From: Epiperipatus broadwayi | Taxonomy: Eukaryota; Onychophora; Udeonychophora; Euonychophora; Peripatidae | Length of the DNA stretch: 64,000 bases | Reading direction: 5' to 3' | Assembly (NCBI GenBank): GCA_028023455.1 | Contig: JAQFVV010000012.1 | Coordinates: 12,346,864-12,410,863, forward strand | Part shown: positions 47,521-59,960 of the stretch, piece after piece | Numbering within the stretch: position 1 is the first letter of the stretch | How the letters are laid out: each line of letters starts with the position of its first letter | The notes under the pieces: model-generated | Seen by the model: the letters and a program-made list of their open reading frames with translations, nothing else | Databases searched by the model: none | What the model was told of the DNA's origin: nothing | Program-made: the position numbers and the translations under genes

Positions 47521-50500
47521 ATTTAAATTTAAGTTTTAATATATAGAATTATTTTTTAAAATTCTAAATTTACAATAAGAATGATAATCATGTGCTTTTG
47601 TTGACTCTATTTTAGATATGTTTTAATCTTATATATGTTAAAAATATCTAAAATAGATATCCCACAATCATTCTTTTTCAAATAGTAGTTTATTGCATTT
47701 TAAGAAAAAATGTATCAGAAAGGAACTCCTTTCCTCATATTTGTATAATAAAATAGCAATATTTAATAATATACTATTTTGCAGCAAAATGAAGTCTGCA
47801 TTATATTATAGTCATGATTTATAATAATTAATGTATAAAGAACATTTTTGATCAATTATCTTAGAATTTTTATTCTTCAGCTAATAATACTTAAAACCCA
47901 TTTAACCTAATAATGAATGAATAGCTAGATCAAATATAAACCAGCTACCTAAAAAAAACTAAACTTTCTTGAATAATTCTCATATATTTGAGCCCTCAGT
48001 TTTCTGTAGGGTAGGCCATTATTTTAATCATTAATTTAATGAATAGATTGTGAATAATGTATATATTGCAGAATCAACAGAATTTGTATAAAACTGCAAG
48101 CATGAAATGTAACATTTTTTTAGTGAAAATATTATAAGAAGATGATAAAATATATTTAATAGAGAACTGGATTTGTCTAAATTTAAAAATAGATGAATTA
48201 TTTAAGATTTAGTCAACTGAAAAGTAATTTTCAAAATTTCTAACCTCTTTATTGTTTCATGATAACAGTCAGATTGGTGATGACTGCATTCACCAAATAT
48301 AGTCAGAAATCATTACTTAGTGTGTTTGATTAGTGGACATTATGATAACATAAGCTAAAAACACATGAAACTACAATGAAATGTTATAGAAATTACTAAA
48401 ATCATAGATAAGCTTTGAAAACAAAAAAAAACTATAAAGATACTGTTTTAAAGTTATTATATTCTATTACAAAGCAGAAATGTGGGTGTAAGAATATAAA
48501 AATTGTATAATTAAAGATTAAATATATTATCCAGTTAAAAGAATTGCCATTTATGTCATTTATAAACATTGTTCCAAAAGTTTAATTTGCTGTGTTGGTA
48601 AACATCACATTGGAACAGTCATAATTTGAGCAACAATACTATTTGTGTTCTTTTGATACAGTTATTATTTTATATGGATAAATCATAATTATCATCTGTT
48701 TGAAAATTTTGGAAAATATGATTTATTTCATAGTACATAAATAATGTTAATATCTTAAAAAACTAATAATGATCCACTTTATACTACCCACATGTGATTC
48801 ATATCAAGATGATGTAATAAATCTTTTATAATTTCTACAATGATTTATTGTGATATTATAGAGTTCATGTGAGTAATTCTTGAATAACAAATTAGAAGGT
48901 AAGATAGTTCACCATGTTTTAAAAAATATGAAACTTTTTCAATAAAAATAATTCAATATTTTTGTAGACATTATTAACACATTATATAATTATATCCAAT
49001 GTAGAATAAAATCAATTTTTTGTCTAATTTCTGCTTGTATAGATATATAAAGTGATATTCAAAGTAGATTTTAAGTATTGCAATATTTATAATTACCTTA
49101 TCCTGTAGAAAAAATACCGATTTTATAATCCATTCCACAAATTAAATAATTTATTACTATTTCTCATCTATGGTGAAACCAATAGAATAAGCTTTAAACT
49201 AGTCATATAAGCTTAAGAAGATCTAGATTTATGGGTATTTGTACCACATTAAACACAAAATTAATATATAGTGTACCATTTACATATAGATGGTAGTACA
49301 ATTATATTGGCATTGAGTAAGATTTTAAAAAAGTAAAGTTTAAAAATCACCAACGGACATAATTTAGTTTTTTATTTTATTTAGTATAATGTATATTTTT
49401 TTACTAGTACAATGAAAGCTATCTGTGTTTAAAATGATCTATTTTAGCAAAGTAACATTAATATTGGAAAGAGTGTTAAGCACATACAGATTACTATAAG
49501 AGTAAAACCTCTTAACAATAATTAAAGATGGCAGAAATATGTTATAAAAAATAGAACTTTGTACCTCAAAACTAAGAAAAAATGTAGAAGAATATTGAGT
49601 GATAATAATACAAAGAATAAGGATATGTGCAGAAAACTCAAAATAGTCATCAATATAAAAGAAGCAGACAAGTTTAGAATTTCTCTTTTTACCTGTGTTT
49701 TTCTGGCTGTTTCTTGTATGCAGCATTTTTGAAGTCATAATAAAATGCTACTGCCCAGAACTACTATTATGACTCCAGTCTCCATGTGTGAGTAGAAACA
49801 GATTGTTTACCAGCACTTCCTTTCACAAAAGTCACTAAAAACTTCAACTAGCCTTATCCAAAGTATGGATCAAAGATGTGAAAAGTATTGCGAGAATGAA
49901 GCCATAAAGAATTATTACGGACTCCTCATAAAAGAACTTACTGGTAAGGCAATGGCCATATCATATTTAAATAAACCAAAAAGATTTGTGAACTAGATTT
50001 TAAAAGATAAACTTTTAATTTAATAAAATGAAAGAAGAGATATTTGTGATTTTATCCCTAAAAGTGCACTATTTAAATTAAGTGATTCATATAATTATCA
50101 GTTATGTATGTGTGTTCTTTCCAATATAACTAATTCTTCTTATTTAAATATGTAATGTGCATTAGTAAAAGTTTTATTAATAATATAAACCTTTCATTAT
50201 ATGTGCTGAATTTTAATTAATCAGATTTTTATTATTAAGTTTAGAGAATTGTGTAAATTATCTTGCCAGTATGCTTGATTAAAGCCTGGCAAATTTCTCA
50301 TAATAAATTAATTAAGTGATGGGAAAACATAATTCCCACTCTTACTGTTAATTATTTGCTTTGTAAGTTTCAACAAAAACATGACTAGAGTTAAAAGTCT
50401 ACACACTTTGGCACCCTCTTAAATAAATTAAACTAATTCTATCATGGAGTTATAGTAAATATTAGGTCAGTTAGTCAGGAAACACAACTATATACCTTCC

Positions 50501-51159
50501 AAGTGGAAGCACCATTGTCATTAAATAGTTTGGCCAACTAGAACTTTATAGTACACCATAGAAGGCCTAAATGCAAAATAGAGGACATTACAACAGATAT
50601 ATGTGAAATATTTTATATACTTTTAAAATCACTATATTGATATGTTAAAGAAACTAAACTATAACAATATGGGCCATTATACTTATAAAGACAGAATTTA
50701 TCTTCACAAGTTAAAAATTTTATTTCATATGAAAGTTTATTAAAACTCATTTGGTATTGAACAAAAAGAATATAAAACTTTTTATAAAAATTTGAGGATT
50801 GCATCAGTCAAACAGAATGCTTTTTTTCCCAAATAAACTTTTACTTAAATTCAGACACGACTTTGCAGCCATAAAGTTTTATTTTAAATTGTCTAAAAGA
50901 AATTGTTAAATGTCTGCATTTTAAAACAAAAATTTCATACAGAAAAAGTTTCAGTATAGTTAAAAATAAATTCATATATATATATATATGTCATCAATCA
51001 TAATTCAGAAGTGAACAAATTCAAAGTTTTAATGGAGTATAAAATGTGTTTGCTATATATTGGTTACTCTCAGAATCTTGTTTATATTATTTATCAAAGT
51101 ATATTCTAATATTATCTATCATTATCAACAGTATTCTATCAAATAGACAGGTCAGTATA
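47521..51159. other. AT-rich stretch; one unassigned more complex block
   Basis: Mostly featureless. The block at about 49740-49970 is more complex but matches nothing I know. The 99-codon minus frame at 49439-49738 has a YIDDYF string that recalls a polymerase DD box, but no neighbouring RT motif supports it. A (TA)n tract lies at 50975. Confidence 0.45.
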
Positions 51160-53090
51160 ATGGCCACCTGATTAATTCACTCATTTTCCCATTTCATTCT
51201 CTTCATTTCCCAGCTCTTCAATTCCATGTAAGTTTTCTCATCTCTTATGTCATCCAATAATGTCAATCTCTTCTGTACTTTTTTCATACTTCCACTCACC
51301 ATTCCCTCCAAAACATCTTTCATTAAACTAATATCTTCTTAATATATGTCCAATCATTATATATATGTCAATCTTTTTCTGTCTGATTTTCTCAACTAAT
51401 TTTCTTTTTTTATTTACTCTTTTCAAAACTTCTTCATTTGTTATTTTATTCATCCATTTGATTATTTTCTATTCTCCAATGTCTAATTTTATTATTCATT
51501 GTCCACATTTCACAACCATACACAAGTACATTGCACATATAGCATTTAATTAATCTCTTTATTAATTCAATCTTCAAAAGTCCACAAAATATTTTCTGTC
51601 TATTAATAAATGCCTCCTTTGCATGCGCTATTTTTTTTTAACTTCATCTTCACTTTCATCCTTACTCAACCAAATATCTAAATTCTTTTACCTCTTGAAA
51701 TATGTTATCATGGATTTTAATTTGAAGCTTTTTGCATTTCTCCCTATCTATTATTCATCTTCATTCCATATTCCATACATTCTTATCCTAATCTATTCAA
51801 CATATTCTGAAGACACTTTTCATCCTCAACTATAAGAGCCATATCATCTGCAAATCTTATGCATTTTATTATTCTACCTCCACCATTTGCTCCTCCACAG
51901 TCTAAATAATTATTTAGTATGTCTTCTAAATAAATATTAAATAGATGACACACTGCATTCTTGCCTAATTCCATTTTTTATATCCACTTCATTACTCTCA
52001 TTATTCCCCAATTTAATTTGTATCCTTTGTTTAGTATCCATATTTTAAATCAATCTTTTCTCTTCCCAAAAGACTCCTTTATTTTTAAAGATGGTCACAA
52101 GTTTATTACAGACTACTCTATCAAATGCTATTTCAAAAGTCACAAAACACATACCAATTCCTTTATGTTTTTTAATATATATCTCTGAAACTCTTCCTAA
52201 TAACACCAATAACATCTTTTATACTTTTTTTTCTCTGAAAATCAAACTGTTCTCCAATATAATACCCTAACTTCCCTTAAATTCTTTGAGTTAAAATCAT
52301 CGATAAAACTTTAGAAGCATGACATAACAAATTTATTATTCTGTACTCTTAACATTTAACAGCTTTCTTTTTTTTAGCAATTAGAATCATTATAGTTCTT
52401 AAAAAATCTTGAGGCTATACTCCACTGTTATATATAAAATTGCAAAGTACAACTCTATCCTGCATAGTAAATTCTCCCTTTTTTTTCTCATGTGTCATAG
52501 CATCAGCCGGGAAGCGAACCCGCTAACCCAGGACAACTGCTTGTAAAGCAACTATCGCTGACCTCTCAATCACCAACGCTTGACTAATTCTCCCATTTCA
52601 ATCAAAAATTCTATAGATATTGCATCAAATCCAACAGCCTTACCATTCTTTATTTGTGCAATTGGCTTTATTACTTCATCTGGGAATATGTTTATACCTT
52701 TATCATTTACTTCAATACCTTCTTCATTTTTAAGTTTATAATTAATTAAATTATCTTCTGTTTTAAAGAGATACCGAAGATATTCTTTCCATCTTTATAA
52801 TATATTATTGCTATCAGTTAATTTTCTTTTATTTTTATTTGCAATCTTGCTTGCTACCCATATCTTTTTCTTCCAAGTGACATTTCTTATTCTATCAAAT
52901 CATAACTTTTCATCTTCTGAAGCATTTCTATCTCTACACTTATTCCAGTCATTTTTTTGCTAAATCTGTCTCTCTTCTTAGCTTATTATTAATTTTTCTA
53001 AATAATATTAATATCATCTATATTCTTTATCACTTTTTACTATGCTTTTTCACAACTCCCTATTGAGTTTTGATTGCCCAGCAAACTTTT
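51160..53090 (-). mobile_element. RTE-B retrotransposon, decayed and 5'-truncated
   Basis: On the minus strand the reverse transcriptase of a second RTE-like family is readable. Upstream is a linker with KNGKAVGFDAI (about 52640), then ISLLCHASKVLSMIL (about 52300), GEQFDFQRKKSIKDVIGV (about 52240), HLFNIYLEDIL (about 51935), IRFADDMALI with both catalytic aspartates (about 51855) and a C-terminal block resembling GHI...DVLEGMV (51370-51290) and ELKSW (about 51215). The family differs from RTE-A in every motif and its DD box reads FADDMALI. The endonuclease half is missing. Stops and frameshifts are common. A SINE interrupts it at 52479-52585. Confidence 0.82.
52479..52585 (-). mobile_element. 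tRNA-derived SINE, short form (107 bp)
   Basis: On the minus strand there is a tRNA-like head with A box tgattgagagg and B box gggttcgcttccc. The anticodon stem-loop reads tgctttacaagca, giving a TAC-like anticodon. The segment gatgctatgacacatgag and eight A residues follow. It is flanked by aattctccc (52470-52478 and 52586-52594), a 9-bp target duplication inside RTE-B. Only the head and an oligo(A) are present; the sister copy at 62481 has a further 150-bp body. Internal pol III promoter boxes are retained, but it is not a tRNA gene. Confidence 0.85.
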
Positions 53091-56000
53091 TCAGAATTAC
53101 AACAAACATAATACAAATATATAAATACACATTACATGAATATATATTTTTACATTATATATATTCTATCTTATAATCATTATTTATATATCCACTTATA
53201 TCTTTACGTAACTCTCTATATAATCATTACCTTTGTATATATTATACATTTGGCTTTTTTTCATATTCTATATTTAACAATTAATACCTCCTATAATCAT
53301 ATATATATTACTGTTATTCATATTCTTAATATTTAACTCTAACATTATACATTCATACTTTTATATTTTACATTATTATTATTCATTATTTTAACATTCA
53401 ATATGTATAATTTCCTTTAATCTATATTATTATTTTTTTAACATATTTTTCTATCTACTTTCTACTTGTATTTCCAAATCTTAATTGCTGAATTCAAATT
53501 TTTAAATTCAATAAGAAAGATATTAATTTGTCTATATACAAAACATAATGGATATAAATATTTTTCAATTACTAAAATGGAAGTATTATATACATTAAAT
53601 ATGATGTTATTTTCCACTAAATCCAATCAAAAAAAGATACACTCTCCTTTCTTTTTAAAAACTTTATTTTTTCCATTACCAATTAATTAAACATCCAAAG
53701 TTTCAGCCACTTTATTTATGGTCGTTTTCAAGAATCTACAAAATACATATTTATATCTTTATAAAAAGAAAGGAAAAAATGTGTTTGTTTTTTTTTTTAA
53801 AAAAAAAAGAGATATATACGTAAAAAAGAAAAAATGTTGGGGAGTAAAGAAGTAAGTGAGTTGTAAATATAATGTAGTCTATGTAAACAAAATGTATTGA
53901 TAAATGAAAGGAGAATGTTATTGTTTTTATAAGGAAAGATGCATTTTTATATTTTGATTTTTAATTGTATTTATAATTATAAAGATGTAAATATGTGTAT
54001 TTTGTAGATCCTTGAAAATGACTACAAATAAACTGGTCAAAAAACAAGTAAATATATAAATATGGTGATGGAAAAAATGAAGTTTTTGGAAAGAAAAAAG
54101 AAGAGTATATTTTTTTGATTGGATTTAGTGGAAAAGAATGTTATATTTTATATGTCATATATGTTTCAAAAGAAAAAACGGAGGTGTGTGCTGTTGTTAA
54201 AAAAAGATTTACTTGCAATGATAATAATAAAATATATACATTAAATAATTTAAATTACTGTCTTCATTGCACTTATATAAAGTATATACTCTTTACTTTT
54301 AATTTCATTTAAGATGAAAAATTATGCTAATAACTTTATATTCTTTACTTTTAATTTCATTTAAGATGAAAAACTAGCTAACATTATTTATGTATAAATG
54401 AGATTACATATTGTCGAATTCATACTTATAATACAAAAATGTATTAAAAAATTGGTTGTATAATTAAATGAGTTTTTGAACAGAAATGTACTTTGGAAAT
54501 ATCTACTATAAACTTGAGTAGACAGTCAATGCAAGCACTTTAGTAAGCATATGAGAAAGTCATATAATATTATTGCTGATAAGATTAATATTTTTGGGTA
54601 TCAATATATTAAAAACATTTAAATGAAAATGTTGAGAATTATTTGTGTGTGGTATGTACATACATAAGTTAAAACCAGGATTTGTTATTCTATTACTTTA
54701 GTTAAGAAGTTTTTTTCTTAATGTTTATCTTCACCGATAGAGAAATGTGAATAAAGAATTAATATTAATATTAGTCAGTGGCTGTATTTTTTACTTTGAT
54801 CTTCTCTGCTCTGGTTAACATTTCAGTGAAAGGCAGTGTTATAACATGTCAAAAGGTTACAGCTGTTTCCTGATAAAGTGGAGCAAATTAGAGATTGAAC
54901 TATTGTGCTTGTTCATTTGTAAAGCAACATGAGAAATCTGTTAATTTGAACAACACCTTTGTAGTAAAAAAAAAAAAAAGCTTCTCAGAGCAAATCATGT
55001 GACAATTTTGTAAAAATTGATTTTTTTTTTTTAAAAAAATGAACACAGTGAGAGTTAATCAATATCTGTCTATCACTTTTTTGAAATAATATATAACTTT
55101 TTATGTATGGAATATTTATATATTAAATTTTCTTAAGAAGGCAAGTAAATTATAATAAGCAAGGAGCTAGAAAGTACTTAATATGATTATGTTACCATGC
55201 ATCATAAAAGAGTAACATTAAATACTAAGTTGGAGGTGACAAATGTGGACAATATTGTGATAAAATAAATGGTTTATAATTATATTATTTCAATCTTTTG
55301 TTTTATTTTAATCTTTCTTTGATTATATAACTGACAGCTATTTGTCATTTTATGAGACAATGCTGAACTTACAAAGTTTACTCTTCTAATTCATGTCAAC
55401 CAACATGCAGATTTGTTATCCTTATTCATTATTTTCGATACCACATATCATGTCAAATGTAAATCAAAATCAACTCTATTATTTCTGAATATGTTAATGA
55501 GTGAAGAATCATTCAAATTCACGATTGGAGCAAGAAAATAATTTTATATTTTACAAAATGTAAAATTATTGATAAGTTTAAACAACTTCAGACAAAACAT
55601 TATATTGCTGACATTGTAAACTAATCAACCAATGTTATTGCTGTGGGTTTTATCTAAGGAAATATCAAAACATCACTATAAACTTTTGGAAGATCAGATA
55701 TCTTATGTACTTTTTATCAAAATAATTCCATTTTACAGTTTGTCAATGTTAATAATATAAAATTGTTTTATCTTAGAGACATTATATGAAAACTTCTCAT
55801 TTTAATGTATTCTTTTAATATAAAATGTTATCAAATAAAACATGTAATTGAACCAAGGAGTCTCTAATGATTCAAATTTCATACATAAAAATTTTAATTA
55901 TAAATTGCATTGGTAACTTAAAAGATTGTCTCCTTTATATAGTAATCTAATTATATAGGAAAGACTTTTCAAAAGCATTGAATAGTATATATATTATGAT

Positions 56001-57017
56001 TAAATAAATTTTTGATTATATAATCCTATCTTTTCATTTTTTTTAATCTTTAAAATACTATCATTAATATTAGTTTTGTCATAAACTTGTTCATTTCTTT
56101 TTTTGTTGTGTTTGCTATGACTGCATATTTTTTTCCACTGTACTGCTTTGTATTTGAAATTTTTGTTTATTTTTTGATTACAATCTTCATGTTTTATAAC
56201 CATAAGGTAAAACGGGAAAATATATTTATTAAAAAATTCTTTATATATGTATAGTACCACTGCATATATATATATCTTAAATATACACCGATATTATAAT
56301 TTTAGTTCTATTTCTTTTCTCCATTTCAGTTGTTTGTATTAATATTAATTAATGTAAATAACAATTATCTATTTCAAGTTATTCCTTTTACTATAATATT
56401 TTTAATTATTTGTTAATCAGTAGTTTTAACAAAGTTAGTTCAGGATTGGCTATTTAATTTGATTATAATTTGTCACTTATATTATTAAAATAATAGCAAT
56501 AAAATATCATTTAATTAAAAACTATAGATTAAATAACTTTTAATACCTTTTTTAAAAAAATAAGCTTCTGTTATTTGGTATTTATTTGTTTGTATTTAAA
56601 CATATTTTATATATAATAATGTTTCTGAAATAATTTAAGTACATAAATTATAAAAATCCTTTACAAGATGAATTTTTCTAGAAGTAATTTTAATAAATTT
56701 GCAAATATCAATCTTTAACTAGATAAAAATCATTTCTATCTACTTTCCAGAATTTTATAAGTATAGCAGATTACTCATTGATATTTAATGACTGCTTCAG
56801 TTTTCTTGGATCATAAAAGTACATGTAAATATAAATTTAAGTTTGATATTGAAAGTGTTAAGATTCTTCATGAAGAGAAAAACCATAATAAAAGAAAAAT
56901 TAAGGAGGCACTTTTAATAAGTAGAAATAAAATGAATTTAATTAATAGGCAAGTTGCTAACATTAAAATTTGGGATTCATGGGATTTGAAATGATGATGT
57001 TTGTTTCCAATTTGCTT
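53091..57017. other. AT-rich stretch with T/A tracts and one tandem duplication
   Basis: Extremely AT-rich. A 31-bp segment containing ctttacttttaatttcattt is duplicated at 54291 and 54343 (52-bp period). Junctions of long T runs followed directly by A runs occur at about 53790 and 55020. The frames at 53136, 53466, 54115, 56000 (minus) and 56788 show no domain. Confidence 0.5.
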
Positions 57018-57020
57018 TTT

Positions 57021-57140
57021 AAATTTAATGGCTGTTGGGGCAGGTTAAGAAATTAATTGAAAGTACTTCTGTGGATTGAAAGACTGCATATAATAGTTAA
57101 TTACCATAACATTTATTATTTTTTTGTTATTATATATTAT
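57021..57140. repeat. Half-copy of the 10.6-kb hairpin element
   Basis: Matches the right arm and centre of the element at 10530-10775, from tttaaatttaatggc (about 57017) through aaagtacttctgtg and gattgaaagact to aatagttaattaccat and ttattattt. The left arm is absent, so this is a truncated copy. Confidence 0.75.
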
Positions 57141-58480
57141 AATGTTTTCCGTTTTGTTAGGCCTCTACACGCTAATATAAATTGTGCGTGAGTTGATCAA
57201 GCTATGTCAAAAAGAAGAAAGTTGTATTTCGATCTCTATTAAAAACATAGCTATATTTCCTGATCAACTCGGCCTTGTAATTGTTGAGAATTATGCTATC
57301 GACGACATCAGCTTTTAATTTATTTGAAAGGCGTCAGAGTTCTGCAAGAACCCACTGAACCGTCACATAGCATCTCGAAAATTAAAAAGAAAAGATATTT
57401 TTAAACTAATCGGTATTACATCATACCGTAACGAGAATTATTTTTTTAAGATTATTATTCCTGGGCTTATTGAAACATATTGGCAAAGGTAAATTATGTT
57501 TTAAATCTTATTAGACTAATAATAAAAAATAATAATTATTATTAATAACGCACAAATGAAAATTGGTATTAGAAATATTTTTATTCTAATAGATAAAAAA
57601 TGTTTAAAGGAAATTATTAATCAAATAAATTGGAGAGAACACACTTAAATCAGATGTGAATCAATTAATAAAAAACAATTTTACAATTACAGTTCACTTC
57701 CAAATTTCTTCTAGAAAGTTACTTAAAAATGAATGTCTCTTGCACAAGAAATTTAATGTCTCTATCAGGATTGTTTAAACATATTTTTAAGAATTGTTTG
57801 CAAACGTTACTTTTGTCACAATCAGGATAATGAAGCATAACTTACTGGTAAGTTTTAGTGAATTCACGATGGTCGTAGATAACTATGCATAGTTTTTTGG
57901 GATTAAAATGAGCTCACGGCCTTTGATTATTTGTTGATCTTTTCTGGTATACATCTTCAGGCACGATGTCTTCAGAAGCTCCGGTTCACTCCGCCATGCC
58001 GAATTACTTCAGCGTAGAGCAATCTTGGATATATTATTGTTATCCAAGACCAACTAGAGAAACCAACGAACAAGACGTTCCTCCAACTGAGTCCCTCCTT
58101 TTTATACTAGAGGTCCAGTTTTCAGACTTCTGCGCATATCTTTTGTTTGTCAAAATATACGTTGATAATCTTATATATTCTTTATAAAATTTATGTTACA
58201 AAGTCTTTATTTTTTTCAGCATAATTCTGCCATCTTTAATTAGTTGAAATATTTTTACTTTCTCTTATCTAGATTGATAATTTGTGTCTTTTGTTCTCTC
58301 CAATTCTAACTTTTGTTTCTAATTACAAAAAAAAAAATGAAAGAATAATTTGACTTTCATTGTACGTTTTTTTTTTTTTTTTTAAAAAAAAAATTAGTCA
58401 AAAAAAAATCTAAATTTACTTTTATTTTTTAGCTTTTACCAAATGCCAATATATTTGCAATGTATATAAATAAATGGTAC
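57141..58480. other. Unassigned, mixed composition; imperfect hairpin near 57.2 kb
   Basis: Two less AT-rich blocks (57145-57420 and 57830-58190) flank AT-rich DNA. The first contains gagttgatcaagctatgt (57190) facing acatagct (57245) and tgatcaactc (57261), an imperfect hairpin of about 80 nt. The second includes a 73-codon frame (57966-58187) starting MSSEAPVHSAMPN; it has no recognised domain and a TATA-like tttttatac inside, so I do not call it a gene. Confidence 0.35.
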
Positions 58481-58488
58481 AATATATT

Positions 58489-59960
58489 GTGCCGGACGAA
58501 AGATTTTTGTTTCGTATATCCTGACCATGAGGGCGCCACTAGTCCAAAAATCGGAACTAGACATTTATTTTAAGGGTGGGCAGGATATACGAACATGAAT
58601 GTGCTGGACTAAACCCAGGGAGAGCAAAAGCTAATGAATGTGGTTCAGACAATTGAGAAAACACTGAGACAAACATCAGCCAAAATACTTATAAGAACTT
58701 TTTAAATTTATTAAACATAATAACAAAATAAACATGGAACTTGATACATTTACTTAGCAGATCTTAACAGTGAGGGTATGCGAGCAGAACTACGTTAAAT
58801 ACCCAGGCAGACAAGTTCATTTCTTATCTATAACACAATAATGGCTTATATCTTCATGCTAGTGGTTCCCCCAACCAATTCCCTTTTCCCTATAGAGATT
58901 TAGTAAGATGGATGTTTGTGGAGAATAACGGGACAGCGCAGACGAGCTTTTCTTAGTCCAGAAAAGAAATATTGGAACCAAGAATGTCACAATTCTGCAA
59001 AACGCTCATAGACAAGTACATTGAAACGAGCCAAGGTTAGTCTCACACAAGAAAGAAACATGAATTACGCAATCTGAATTATAGCAAATAAATCTTTACC
59101 AAAAATAAATAAATCATATATCCTAGAAATCGCTAGCCAAAACCAAGTTTGGTTCAGTTTAACGCCGAAGCAAACAAACAAAAATAAAAGAAAACTACTA
59201 AGGTCGGTCTGAGCATTTAACAAGGGTTAATCATAAAACTGAGAAATTATTAAGCATATAAAATATCACTTGCCCTACACTCTCGAACAAGCAACATTTT
59301 AAGATTGAAAATCTTGCTACTAAGATTGTAATGTAAAATAAACAAAAATACATTAATATTTAAATTGATAAATTACACATCGTAAATATAATTTCTTTTT
59401 AAGATTAAGCTGAGATTTGCAAGAGACTTAATTAGAGATTTAGCCCTGGTTTTGATATGGAAAGGTAAGTTCCCTCGAGATAATATTAATTTCTGTTGTT
59501 CACACAAAGCTCGGTTTATAGAGTCCTTCTACAACGGATGTCATTCACTACAGGTTCAGAAGTCTGGAGGCATTATCGGGATCCACTCTGGACTTGACAG
59601 TTAGGTCATGATGGAAGTCACAATTTGGAGCTCCGGAGGTTCATCTTTGGAAAGGCTCAGCCCATCATGTTGTGGAGATTCTTCGGGGCGTATATTACAG
59701 GCATGGCGTCTGAATGACTGCTATTATTGTGACAAATAGAGTTATTGTCGGTCAACGGAAATTCAACTTGGTGATTCCCGTGGCACCAATATCAAAAAAA
59801 AATTTAGTCACTTTCACAATGCAACAGTTCAATAACAGTTAAAATCTGGATCAATCCTCAATAAGAAGAAGCTGAGCAATAAAAACTGAATGAACAGAAT
59901 AGTCTCTTTGAATCCTCCTCTCTAATCAAACAAAAAAAATAAATTACCCCGCTATTTATG
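58489..59960. other. Unassigned, less AT-rich block
   Basis: About 1.5 kb of sequence clearly richer in G+C than the flanks. It begins with a 12-bp perfect inverted repeat (tcgtatatcctg at 58512, caggatatacga at 58581) around a ggcgcc core. No open frame longer than a few dozen codons is present on either strand. A solo LTR, a non-autonomous DNA element or non-coding gene sequence are all possible; I see no second copy in the window to decide. Confidence 0.35.

Noticed and set aside
49439-49738. YIDDYF string as a reverse transcriptase catalytic box
   Set aside because: No neighbouring RT motif appears in any frame on that strand, so the string alone is not evidence.
57966-58187. 73-codon frame starting MSSEAPVHSAMPN as a small gene
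   Set aside because: No domain or signal peptide, the C-terminal part turns into AT-driven sequence, and there is no promoter or splice context.
59775-59800. tggtgccac on the minus strand as an LTR-element primer site
   Set aside because: The candidate tRNA end does not fit conserved T-arm positions and no paired LTR was found.
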